From Planctomycetota bacterium (GTDB lineage: Bacteria; Planctomycetota; Phycisphaerae; Sedimentisphaerales; Anaerobacaceae), in NCBI GenBank assembly GCA_023139715.1, contig JAGLNB010000156.1, forward strand, positions 1 to 8,245: 8,245 nt of DNA, given 5' to 3'. The notes beneath the pieces are model-generated. The model saw only the letters and a program-made list of their open reading frames with translations, was not told where the DNA came from and did not search any database. Positions 1 to 6,169 of the stretch are shown one piece after another (positions within the stretch are counted from its first letter, which is position 1; each line of letters opens with the position of its first letter). Position numbers and translations under genes: made by a program.

Positions 1-459
1 AGAATCGAAAAATTATTAAATGATTTGAAAGCTGAAAAGAAAAGAGCGAAAAGTTCATCCGGCAATGCGCAGGACGAAACAATGGCCGAAGCAAAATCAG
101 CTTTGGAAAAATGCGAAGTGCTTGGCAAAACTTCGATAGTTACAGTTCATCTTTCAGCTGCTTCAATTGAGCAGGCAAGAACAGCGATTGATATGTTAAA
201 AAAGAAAGCCGAATCAGCTGCTATTGTTCTTGGTTTTGCTGAAGCTGAAAAAGTTACACTGCTTTGCGCAGTTACGGATGATTTAATTAAAACCGGCTTA
301 AAAGCCGGCGATATTATAAAGCAGATTGCACCAATTGTTGACGGTCGCGGCGGCGGTCGGCCGCAGATGGCCCAGGCAGGCGGAAAAGAGCCGGAAAAAA
401 TCGATGACGCTCTGACCGAAGCTGCAAAAATCATAAAAGAAAAGTTAGCAAATAAATAA
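1..459 (+). CDS. alaS: Alanyl-tRNA synthetase, C-terminal end (partial, 5' end outside window)
   Basis: Alanyl-tRNA synthetase attaches alanine to tRNA-Ala in the cytoplasm. Only the last 152 residues are present. The frame is open from the first base, so the upstream part lies outside the window; the TTG at base 25 is an internal leucine codon, not a start. Seen directly: a charged, helical opening stretch, then a DHHA1/C-Ala-type domain ending in the signature DGRGGGRPQMAQAGG (about bases 340-381) and a short terminal helix rich in Lys, Ala and Glu. In the AlaS family this Gly-rich motif near the C-terminus belongs to the C-Ala domain, which helps hold the tRNA and bridge the aminoacylation and editing domains. 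The catalytic and editing domains cannot be judged here. The gene converges on hisD with 19 bp between stop codons and no convincing terminator between them. Confidence 0.95.
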   Translation, partial: RIEKLLNDLKAEKKRAKSSSGNAQDETMAEAKSALEKCEVLGKTSIVTVHLSAASIEQARTAIDMLKKKAESAAIVLGFAEAEKVTLLCAVTDDLIKTGLKAGDIIKQIAPIVDGRGGGRPQMAQAGGKEPEKIDDALTEAAKIIKEKLANK

Positions 460-478
460 TCAGCGAGTTAAGTAAAAA

Positions 479-1777
479 CTACTTTTTTTGTTGTCGGATT
501 TCAATACTCTTTGCGTGAGCGTCAAGCCCTTCTGTTTTTGCAAGACGGATAATATCCTTACTACTTTTAGTTAATTTCCTTTTCTTATATTCGATAATGC
601 TTGTCGCTTTTATAAAATCGTTGGAGCTTAGAGCACTTGCAAATCTTGCTGTCGTTCCCGTTGGCAGAGTATGGCTTGGCCCAGCCCAGTAATCACCGAC
701 AGCAACCGGCGAATAATCACCAATAAAAATCGCTCCTGCATTTTTAATTTCGTCAGCAATTTTTCTACTCTGCTCGCCGCATTGAATTTCCAGATGCTCG
801 GAAGCAAAGATATTTGCTGACCTAATAACATCATTCATATCTTCAAACACAACAATTTTGCTGAATTTCCCCAAGCATTCGATCGTTTCATCTTTACGTT
901 TCAATTGTTGTATCTGTTTTTTAAGTTCTTCAAGTGTTTTTTCTGCAATCTCCTGTGAATCTGTAAATAAAACGGAACTGCCGGGGGCGTGTTCAAGCTG
1001 ACTTAACATATCAGCTGCTGCGTATGCCGGATTTGCATTGTCGTTTGCAATTATTAAAACTTCACTTGGCCCGGCTATTGAATCAATACCAACAATACCA
1101 AATACTATTCTTTTTGCTGTCTGCACCCACTTATTACCCGGTCCAACAATCTTATCAACGCATACAATGGTTTCAGTACCAAATGTCAAAGCAGCCACTG
1201 CCTGAACGCCACCTATTCGATAAACCTCATCAATTTTTAATTCATGGCAAACAGCAAGAATTACGGGGTGAATTGTGCCTTTGCACCTTGGCGGTGAAAC
1301 AACGACAATCTCTTTTACGCCAGCTACCTGTGCCGGTACAGCGCACATTATAACAGTAGATGGCAGCGGAGCCGATGCCCCCGGAACACAAATACCAACT
1401 CTTTCTATTGGTGTATATTTTATTCCCGTGTGTTTGAAATTTCCGATAAAAATTTCCTGCTGGTATTTCCTTACATTCTTAATTGATTTGCGAATCGCTC
1501 CCAATAAATCCTTGTCGATTTGGTTGTGAGCTTTTTCCAATTCCTCTTTTGGAATCCTGAATTGTTCAGGAGTCAACTCAACATCATCAAATTCTTTTGT
1601 AAACTTTGCTACATCACTATCTTTATTTTTCAATACAATTTTTGCTATTTTTTTGGCCTCATCACTTGCCGGATCAAATGCAGCTGCAGAGTATAGTTTT
1701 CCTCTAATCTCCATCCATTTTTCTTCAAAATCCGGTTGGGTATATGAAATCAGGATTTGGTTTAAGTCGTTTGCCAT
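479..1777 (-). CDS. hisD: Histidinol dehydrogenase
   Basis: This enzyme catalyses the last two steps of histidine biosynthesis, oxidising L-histidinol to L-histidine through histidinal with two NAD+, in the cytoplasm as a Zn-dependent homodimer. The 432-residue length is normal for the family. Visible motifs: YRIGGVQAVAALTFGTE (186-202), GPGNKW (212-217), AGPSEVLIIAND (235-246), SQLEHAPGSS (259-268), SEHLEIQ (326-332) and VGDYWAGPSHTLPTG (360-374). By alignment from memory with E. coli HisD, Q260, H263, D362 and H421 are the Zn ligands, and E327/H328 are the catalytic Glu-His pair; all are present. The ATG start fits the family N-terminus, but no good Shine-Dalgarno site precedes it. It lies 18 bp downstream of the secreted-protein gene on the same strand, so it is probably translated from that transcript. 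No other his genes are in the window. Confidence 0.97.
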   Translation of the reverse strand: MANDLNQILISYTQPDFEEKWMEIRGKLYSAAAFDPASDEAKKIAKIVLKNKDSDVAKFTKEFDDVELTPEQFRIPKEELEKAHNQIDKDLLGAIRKSIKNVRKYQQEIFIGNFKHTGIKYTPIERVGICVPGASAPLPSTVIMCAVPAQVAGVKEIVVVSPPRCKGTIHPVILAVCHELKIDEVYRIGGVQAVAALTFGTETIVCVDKIVGPGNKWVQTAKRIVFGIVGIDSIAGPSEVLIIANDNANPAYAAADMLSQLEHAPGSSVLFTDSQEIAEKTLEELKKQIQQLKRKDETIECLGKFSKIVVFEDMNDVIRSANIFASEHLEIQCGEQSRKIADEIKNAGAIFIGDYSPVAVGDYWAGPSHTLPTGTTARFASALSSNDFIKATSIIEYKKRKLTKSSKDIIRLAKTEGLDAHAKSIEIRQQKK

Positions 1778-1795
1778 TTTTAAATCTTTATATTA

Positions 1796-2572
1796 TTAAT
1801 TTCCAAAATTGCCGTAGCTGTAAGAACGGGTTGCCCTTTGCAGTAACAAGTAATATTCGCCCTTGTATCTTGTAACGATTCCAGCTGCTTTGAATTTCAA
1901 TCTGTCCGGCCAGACCGCCTGCTGCTGCTCGGTGAGGTCAAGAATTTCGCCTTTCAAAAGTGGAAAGGAAATCTCCGAAAGATTGCGGCCAAGAGCATCG
2001 AGAACAAATCGCATCTCGCCGTCAGTTTCGCAAATAAAGCCGGTTCTATCGACCAGCATTGAATCCTGTTTTAATTCGAGTCCGGCTTCCAGCTCCTCGA
2101 CCTGAATAATTTTTCGCCGTGTCAGCTTTGCAACTATTTCTTCAGGTATTTCCAGAATATCGTTCGACTCATTTACTGCCACTTTATCGCTCTGCGCAGA
2201 ATTGGGGTCATCGACCGCCTCTGGCTCACTGATAGGCAGAAAGTAAATCGGGAATATAAAATTCTTATCTCGATACGTTGTGATTTTGCCCCACAGCCGA
2301 TAGTTTTTTGCTTTCCGGCTGTTTGCATCAGCAATTATTTTTTCCAAGGCCGACGATTTCAGCAGTTCAACTTCAACGCCGGATTTAATCGCAACTCGAT
2401 CGTCATTTATATCTTCTTCAAATTGGAAAAAGTATTTACCATTGCCGGCGGCTACAGTCAATTTGCCATCAACTCCGGACAAAACAAAGCCATCGCGCAA
2501 AGCCGTTGTGCGAGCGAGAACAGCATCGCTCAAAAGAAACACCAAAACAAATACGGCAATTTTTTTATTCAT
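1796..2572 (-). CDS. Secreted protein of unknown function with an internal duplication
   Basis: I do not recognise a named family. The 258-residue product starts with a clear Sec signal peptide: MNKK, then a hydrophobic core IAVFVLVFLL, with a likely signal peptidase I cut after V18-L19-A20. The mature protein of about 238 residues has no further membrane segment and a single cysteine (C181), so a periplasmic or exported location is inferred. Two parts resemble each other: roughly residues 65-110, ending RLWGKITTYRDKNFIF, and 207-246, ending KAAGIVTRYKGEYYLLL. Both share the pattern G-x-[IV]-T-x-Y-[RK]-x-x-[NY]-[FY]-[IL]. An acidic linker (about 116-145) separates the first copy from the middle. 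I recall similar motifs in planctomycete hypothetical proteins, but cannot verify this. The start overlaps the aconitase stop by 8 bp, suggesting translational coupling; only a weak A-rich upstream sequence is present. Confidence 0.85.
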   Translation of the reverse strand: MNKKIAVFVLVFLLSDAVLARTTALRDGFVLSGVDGKLTVAAGNGKYFFQFEEDINDDRVAIKSGVEVELLKSSALEKIIADANSRKAKNYRLWGKITTYRDKNFIFPIYFLPISEPEAVDDPNSAQSDKVAVNESNDILEIPEEIVAKLTRRKIIQVEELEAGLELKQDSMLVDRTGFICETDGEMRFVLDALGRNLSEISFPLLKGEILDLTEQQQAVWPDRLKFKAAGIVTRYKGEYYLLLQRATRSYSYGNFGN

Positions 2573-4517
2573 TTTTTTTCTTTGTGTAATTCAATAAACC
2601 GGCTGCGAGCAAAATTTCTCTGTCTCTTTGCGACAAATCCAGTTTGCAAACGATTTCATATTTGCCGCTTTTTTCTGTGATTTTAATTTCGTTTTTATTT
2701 TTTACCGCTTCAATTAAATCAGCAATTTCAAGCTGGTCGCCCTGCTCGATTTTATCGTAATCAGCGGCTCGGACAAATTCAAGTGGAACAATACAAAAAT
2801 TAATAAGATTGGCCTTGTGGATTCGCTCAATACTCTTTGCCAGCACCACTCGAACGCCAAGATACATAGGACAAAGTGCGGCGTGCTCTCTCGATGAGCC
2901 CTGTCCATAACTTTGGCCAGCTACTATTACGCCTGCAATTTCTTTTTGTTTTAATTCAAGTCCGCACTCGGCAAAAGTTTTTTCGCCCGGCTCATTAAAA
3001 CAATTGAAAACAACTTTTGCATACTCCGGCACATTTGAACGCAGCTTTAAAAAACCGCCAGCCGGCATAATGTGGTCGGTCGTGATTTTATCGCCGCATT
3101 TAAGAATTACGTCTGCATTAAATTTATCCGGCAGCGGCTTTGGCGATTCGGGAACAACAATCGTATCAGCTCTTATTACTTTGGCCTTTTTCGCATCTTT
3201 TTCGCTTAGCGGTTTTTCGACCATACTATCGTCAATGGCAAATTCATCTGCCTGGATTATTTCTGCCAATTCCAATTCTCTTGGGTCGGTGATTTTTCCA
3301 GCCAGTGCTGAAGCAACTGCCGTTTGGGGGCTAACCAAATACACGCTGTCATTTTTCGTTCCGCTTCTTCCGGCAAAATTTCTATTGAATGTTCGCAAAC
3401 TAACCGTTCCATCGGCTGGTGAAAAACCCTGGCCAATACACGGGCCGCAGCTGGATTCGAGAATTCTTGCGCCAGCTGAAACCATATCCGCCAATGCTCC
3501 ATTTGCAGCGAGCATATTCAGAACTTCTCTACTTCCAGGAGCAATCGCAAACTCAACCATATTATTTATACGTTTGCCCTTCAATACTTTCGCTACGAGC
3601 ATTAAATCGGCAAAGCTGGAATTTGTGCAGCTGCCGATTACTACCTGCGATACTTTGGCTCCTGCAAGTTCGGCTATCGTTTTGACATTATCCGGTGAAG
3701 ATGGACAAGCGGCCATTGGCTCTAATTCGTCGAGTTCGATTTCGATTACTCGGTCATATTTTGCATCTACATCTGCGGAAATCGGCTGATAATCTTTTTC
3801 TCTTTTTTGTGCAGTGAGAAATTTTCTCGTTTGCTCATCACTTGCAAAAACGCTGGCCGTTACGCCAAGCTCAGCTCCCATATTTGTAATGGTTGCCCGC
3901 TGCGGAACTGATAAAGTTCTAACTCCCTCGCCAATATATTCCACTGCCCAGCCGACATTGCCTTTGGTAGTAAGAATGCTCAGTAATTTTAATATAACAT
4001 CTTTTGCAGCTACGCCTTTTTGCAGTTTGCCGGTTAATTTTACACCGATTACTTTTGGATTTGTCAGATAAAACGGGCCGCCGGCCATAGCAACTGCTAC
4101 ATCCAAACCGCCGGCTCCAATTGCGAGCATTCCAAGAGCGCCGCCAGTGGGCGTATGCGAATCACTGCCGAGCAGTGTCGCTGCCGGCCGGCCAAACCGC
4201 TCAAGATGAACTTGATGGCAAATACCGTTTCCAGCTCGCGAGTGGTAAACGCCGGATTTTGCAGCTATCGTCTGCAAATACAAATGGTCGTTGTGGTTTT
4301 CCGGCCCGAACTGGCTCATATTGTGGTCAATGTAGCTGACCGACAAATCAGTCTTAACCCTGCCTGCAGCCATTGATTCAAACAGCAGAAAAACCGTTGT
4401 TCCAGTTGCATCCTGAGTTAGCGTTTGGTCAATACGTATGCCAATCTGTTCGCCAGCTGCCATTTCGCCATCGACTAAGTGAGCGGAAATTATCTTGTGT
4501 ATTAATGTCTGACCCAA
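2565..4517 (-). CDS. acn: Aconitate hydratase, short (Aquifex/Clostridium) type
   Basis: Aconitase interconverts citrate and isocitrate through cis-aconitate using a [4Fe-4S] cluster. I place the start at TTG 4517 (650 residues); an in-frame ATG at 4544 would add nine residues. The TTG has GGAG 7 bp upstream and gives an N-terminus (x-G-Q-T-L-I-H-K-I-I) matching my recollection of the family, whereas the ATG has no ribosome binding site. Numbering from TTG: LGSDSHTPTGG (116-126), cluster cysteines C297 (GSCTNSS) and C357/C360 (SSCGPCIGQG), then the swivel domain with TTDHIMPAGG (479-488) and GQSYGQGSSREHAAL (534-548). The length and the GQSYGQGSSREHA form point to the compact aconitase of about 650 residues, not the 890-residue AcnA/IRP type. 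Related homoaconitase or isopropylmalate dehydratase is less likely because both domains are fused and IDQTLTQDATGT is present. It is first in the leftward cluster with the secreted-protein gene and hisD. Confidence 0.95.
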   Translation of the reverse strand: MGQTLIHKIISAHLVDGEMAAGEQIGIRIDQTLTQDATGTTVFLLFESMAAGRVKTDLSVSYIDHNMSQFGPENHNDHLYLQTIAAKSGVYHSRAGNGICHQVHLERFGRPAATLLGSDSHTPTGGALGMLAIGAGGLDVAVAMAGGPFYLTNPKVIGVKLTGKLQKGVAAKDVILKLLSILTTKGNVGWAVEYIGEGVRTLSVPQRATITNMGAELGVTASVFASDEQTRKFLTAQKREKDYQPISADVDAKYDRVIEIELDELEPMAACPSSPDNVKTIAELAGAKVSQVVIGSCTNSSFADLMLVAKVLKGKRINNMVEFAIAPGSREVLNMLAANGALADMVSAGARILESSCGPCIGQGFSPADGTVSLRTFNRNFAGRSGTKNDSVYLVSPQTAVASALAGKITDPRELELAEIIQADEFAIDDSMVEKPLSEKDAKKAKVIRADTIVVPESPKPLPDKFNADVILKCGDKITTDHIMPAGGFLKLRSNVPEYAKVVFNCFNEPGEKTFAECGLELKQKEIAGVIVAGQSYGQGSSREHAALCPMYLGVRVVLAKSIERIHKANLINFCIVPLEFVRAADYDKIEQGDQLEIADLIEAVKNKNEIKITEKSGKYEIVCKLDLSQRDREILLAAGLLNYTKKKNE

Positions 4518-4524
4518 TTTTATA

Positions 4525-4528
4525 CTCC
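4525..4528 (-). promoter_or_regulatory. Ribosome binding site supporting a TTG start for acn
   Basis: On the minus strand GGAG is followed by a 7-nt spacer (TATAAAA) and TTG at 4517. It lies inside the longer frame that would begin at ATG 4544, which itself lacks a purine-rich site at proper distance. The prepilin-like gene in the same window uses a strong AAAGGAG site, so this organism does use Shine-Dalgarno initiation. Confidence 0.55.
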
Positions 4529-4546
4529 GAGAATTAAAGGCCATTT

Positions 4547-4575
4547 ACTTTAACACAAATGCTGCTCAAAGACAA
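4547..4575 (-). promoter_or_regulatory. Candidate sigma-70-type promoter for the acn cluster
   Basis: On the minus strand TTGTCT (4575-4570) and TAAAGT (4552-4547) are 17 bp apart. The second is preceded by TGT, giving an extended -10 pattern. Each hexamer matches the consensus at four of six positions, so this is only a candidate. If real, transcription would begin near 4540, downstream of the ATG at 4544, leaving the TTG at 4517 as the usable start. Confidence 0.3.
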
Positions 4576-4645
4576 ATCTGATTTCAGCTTAATTTTGGTT
4601 TGCCGGATTTTTAGAAAATAGGTTTTGCAAGTAAAATCAGGGTAT

Positions 4646-4681
4646 AAAAAAAGCTGGCCCCACTAAAAAGCAAGGCCAGCT
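4646..4681 (-). terminator. Rho-independent terminator of the prepilin-like gene
   Basis: A perfect 8-bp stem, AGCTGGCC (4652-4659) with GGCCAGCT (4674-4681), encloses a 14-nt loop. Read on the minus strand it is followed by a run of seven T (4652-4646, the first shared with the stem). It starts 41 bp past the stop codon at 4723 and insulates the prepilin-like gene from the acn cluster. On the plus strand no T-run follows, so it acts in the leftward direction only. Confidence 0.88.
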
Positions 4682-4722
4682 ATAATCAACCAAAAACAAA
4701 GCTATAGTTAATTAACTACTTA

Positions 4723-5670
4723 TTACGGATTATTATCTTCATTAACCAACCATGCATCCCTGTCACTCTCTGGACCCCAACAAGAAGTTCCTACAGTATA
4801 CTCTGTGTTTGCAGTGTCAAGCTGAATCTCACAATCAGTCGGAGTGGCATTTGGCCAGTATTTATAGATGTTGTCATTTTCAATACCAACATTTGGATAT
4901 TTCTCCCAACTCACGTGAGTATCAAGGAAGAGAACATTTTGTCCCTCAAAGTTATGACATGCCGAATTTTCTTTTCTCTCTCTGTCAACATAGCCACCAG
5001 CCTCAGTACATGTTGCATCGGTAAGGTCTGCATCACTCTTATCGCGACGAGCCCAAGCATTCTTCTCGTCAAAGCAAGGGTTTCTGTCCGCACAAACCGG
5101 GCTTGCCGAATTGCTCGCTGATGTAAGTGGGTACCCAGCCTGAGCTGCCGGCCCATTAAGGGGTATCTGATAGGCATAACTGCAAAATTCATGCGGCATA
5201 CCTTGGGTGGGGTGGCCACCGAAATCCCATGGGTCGGTGTATTCAATCGTAGAAGGAAGGCCAGTAAAATCAGTAAATAGAAACTTTTTTACGCCGTTAT
5301 CACCCTTGCAGATAAACTGCCCTGACTGTACTTCAGCATATTTGACGAGAAGGTACAAACAGGATGTAATAGTTGCCGGAGCTCCCGAAGTACCACCAAA
5401 AGCCGCAGCTGGGTCTTCCTTATACCAGCTTTGTAGTTTACCGTCAGTGTCCCACTGACTTCTTCTGCCGCCGGCACGCGGCAAATCTCCATCGTTCTCG
5501 TTGGCATATATCATCATTGCTTTGCCAATACCAGAGAGATTTGCTCCGCACACAATCCTGTTTGCCAGCTGCCGCACCTTGGTCAGCGTTGGCATTAGAA
5601 TACTCATTAAAAGAGCTATGATTCCAATAACCACTAAAAGCTCAACCAGTGTAAAACCTTTCCGTTTCAT
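4723..5670 (-). CDS. Prepilin-type N-terminal methylation domain protein (secreted pseudopilin-like)
   Basis: A 315-residue protein with a type IV prepilin/type II secretion pseudopilin signal. MKRKG|FTLVE gives the prepilin peptidase cut after G5, with the conserved Glu at position 5 of the mature protein (E11), followed by a hydrophobic helix to about residue 28. After a helical linker (NLSGIGKAMMIYANENDGDLP) comes a large globular domain with ten cysteines in the whole protein, unusually many, so disulfides outside the cytoplasm are plausible. ADRNPCF (194-200) and HNFEGQNVLFLDTHVSW (239-255) resemble the H-x9-D-G C-terminal motif of planctomycete DUF1559-like pseudopilins, here as H-x10-D-T. 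Such proteins occur in many paralogs per genome and their individual roles are mostly unknown; no secretion or pilus genes sit nearby. The ATG is fixed by a strong Shine-Dalgarno site. It is a single-gene unit with its own terminator. Confidence 0.93.
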   Translation of the reverse strand: MKRKGFTLVELLVVIGIIALLMSILMPTLTKVRQLANRIVCGANLSGIGKAMMIYANENDGDLPRAGGRRSQWDTDGKLQSWYKEDPAAAFGGTSGAPATITSCLYLLVKYAEVQSGQFICKGDNGVKKFLFTDFTGLPSTIEYTDPWDFGGHPTQGMPHEFCSYAYQIPLNGPAAQAGYPLTSASNSASPVCADRNPCFDEKNAWARRDKSDADLTDATCTEAGGYVDRERKENSACHNFEGQNVLFLDTHVSWEKYPNVGIENDNIYKYWPNATPTDCEIQLDTANTEYTVGTSCWGPESDRDAWLVNEDNNP

Positions 5671-5678
5671 GATCTTTT

Positions 5679-5685
5679 CTCCTTT
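5679..5685 (-). promoter_or_regulatory. Strong Shine-Dalgarno site of the prepilin-like gene
   Basis: AAAGGAG on the minus strand lies 8 nt before ATG 5670. It fixes the start and indicates conventional, efficient initiation. It is the best ribosome binding site in the window. Confidence 0.85.
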
Positions 5686-5693
5686 ATCATTTT

Positions 5694-5788
5694 TGGATTT
5701 GCCAGCCGCTTTTGGCTTAGCCGTATTTTCTTATCAAATAATTGCATTTGTTTCCACACAGAAACAGTTTCAACTTTACGCAAATCCA
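5694..5788 (-). promoter_or_regulatory. Possible structured 5' leader of the prepilin-like gene
   Basis: A perfect 9-bp inverted repeat, TGGATTTGC (5694-5702) and GCAAATCCA (5780-5788), brackets 77 nt. Inside it are a 6-bp hairpin TGTTTC/GAAACA with loop CACACA (5749-5766) and, on the minus strand, an AGCC-AAAAGC-GGCT hairpin (about 5703-5716). In a leftward transcript the outer stem ends 8 nt before the Shine-Dalgarno site, so a multi-helix leader that affects translation is conceivable. I match it to no known riboswitch class, including cyclic-di-GMP types. Repeats of this length can arise by chance. Confidence 0.25.
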
Positions 5789-5931
5789 TTCGATTAACTA
5801 TTTTTTTGCCTAAAACGGCTGTTTAATTCACAAAGCAACTTGAATCTTGCCAGACAAGCATTTACAATAAACAGCGACAGTTAAGATGTTTTCCGTTCGC
5901 AACTACTGCACAAAACCCACAACATTGCGGA

Positions 5932-5958
5932 GCCGGAAAATTCGGCCAATAAAGCCGG
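5932..5958. repeat. Two overlapping, mutually exclusive short hairpins
   Basis: GCCGGA (5932-5937) can pair with TTCGGC (5941-5946) across an AAA loop, with one G-T wobble. The same CGGC (5943-5946) can pair instead with GCCG (5954-5957) across CAATAAA. The shared arm means only one forms at a time. It immediately precedes the larger inverted repeat at 5958-6031. Function unknown. Confidence 0.3.
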
Positions 5959-6031
5959 GCAGGTTTAAGAAATGAATAGACACTAAATATATAATTACGT
6001 TACTTATTATGATAAAACTTTCAAACCTGCC
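5958..6031. repeat. Inverted repeat flanking an AT-rich 56-nt core
   Basis: GGCAGGTTT (5958-5966) and AAACCTGCC (6023-6031) form a perfect 9-bp inverted repeat. The core between them is strongly AT-rich and contains a further ATAAT/ATTAT pair (5991-5995 and 6006-6010). It could be a stem-loop in RNA, a regulator site, or a very small relic with terminal inverted repeats. I see no target-site duplication at its ends. Confidence 0.35.
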
Positions 6032-6169
6032 TGCCTATCGTAATGTTAGCACAAAAGCTCTCTGCCTTCAAGTAAATTTCGTCAATTTGGCTGACTTTCT
6101 AAAGTTTTTAAAGGATTAATTTCATATTTTTTTTGAATATTTTTGCTAATAAATCCGAGATTTAAATCT

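Larger units (their letters stand above)
5671..6169. other. Gene-free divergent intergenic region
   Basis: This 499-bp stretch separates two divergent genes and should hold the promoters of both. I see no credible coding frame in it and no convincing -35/-10 pair for either gene. Apart from the inverted repeats listed separately there is GCTGTTTA (5818-5825) with TAAACAGC (5868-5875). An isolated TATAAT at 5990-5995 lacks a -35 partner. No tRNA or known RNA gene is recognisable. Confidence 0.7.

Noticed and set aside
470..489. Possible terminator between alaS and hisD: AAGTA/TACTT stem followed by T-run
   Set aside because: The 5-bp stem has a single G-C pair and overlaps the hisD stop; too weak to call, though the T-run is present.
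3004..3789. 261-codon open frame on the + strand opposite acn
   Set aside because: It lies wholly antisense to a clearly conserved aconitase, has a low-complexity Ser/Ala/Leu-rich product with no recognisable motif, and no ribosome binding site. It is a shadow of the real frame.
5740..5760. Possible sigma-54 promoter (GG...GC) upstream of the prepilin-like gene
   Set aside because: The GG and GC dinucleotides on the minus strand are 8 nt apart, not the required 10.
6143..6169. TTG start extending the pyrophosphorylase by nine residues
   Set aside because: There is no Shine-Dalgarno site and the ATG at 6170 gives a family-like N-terminus.
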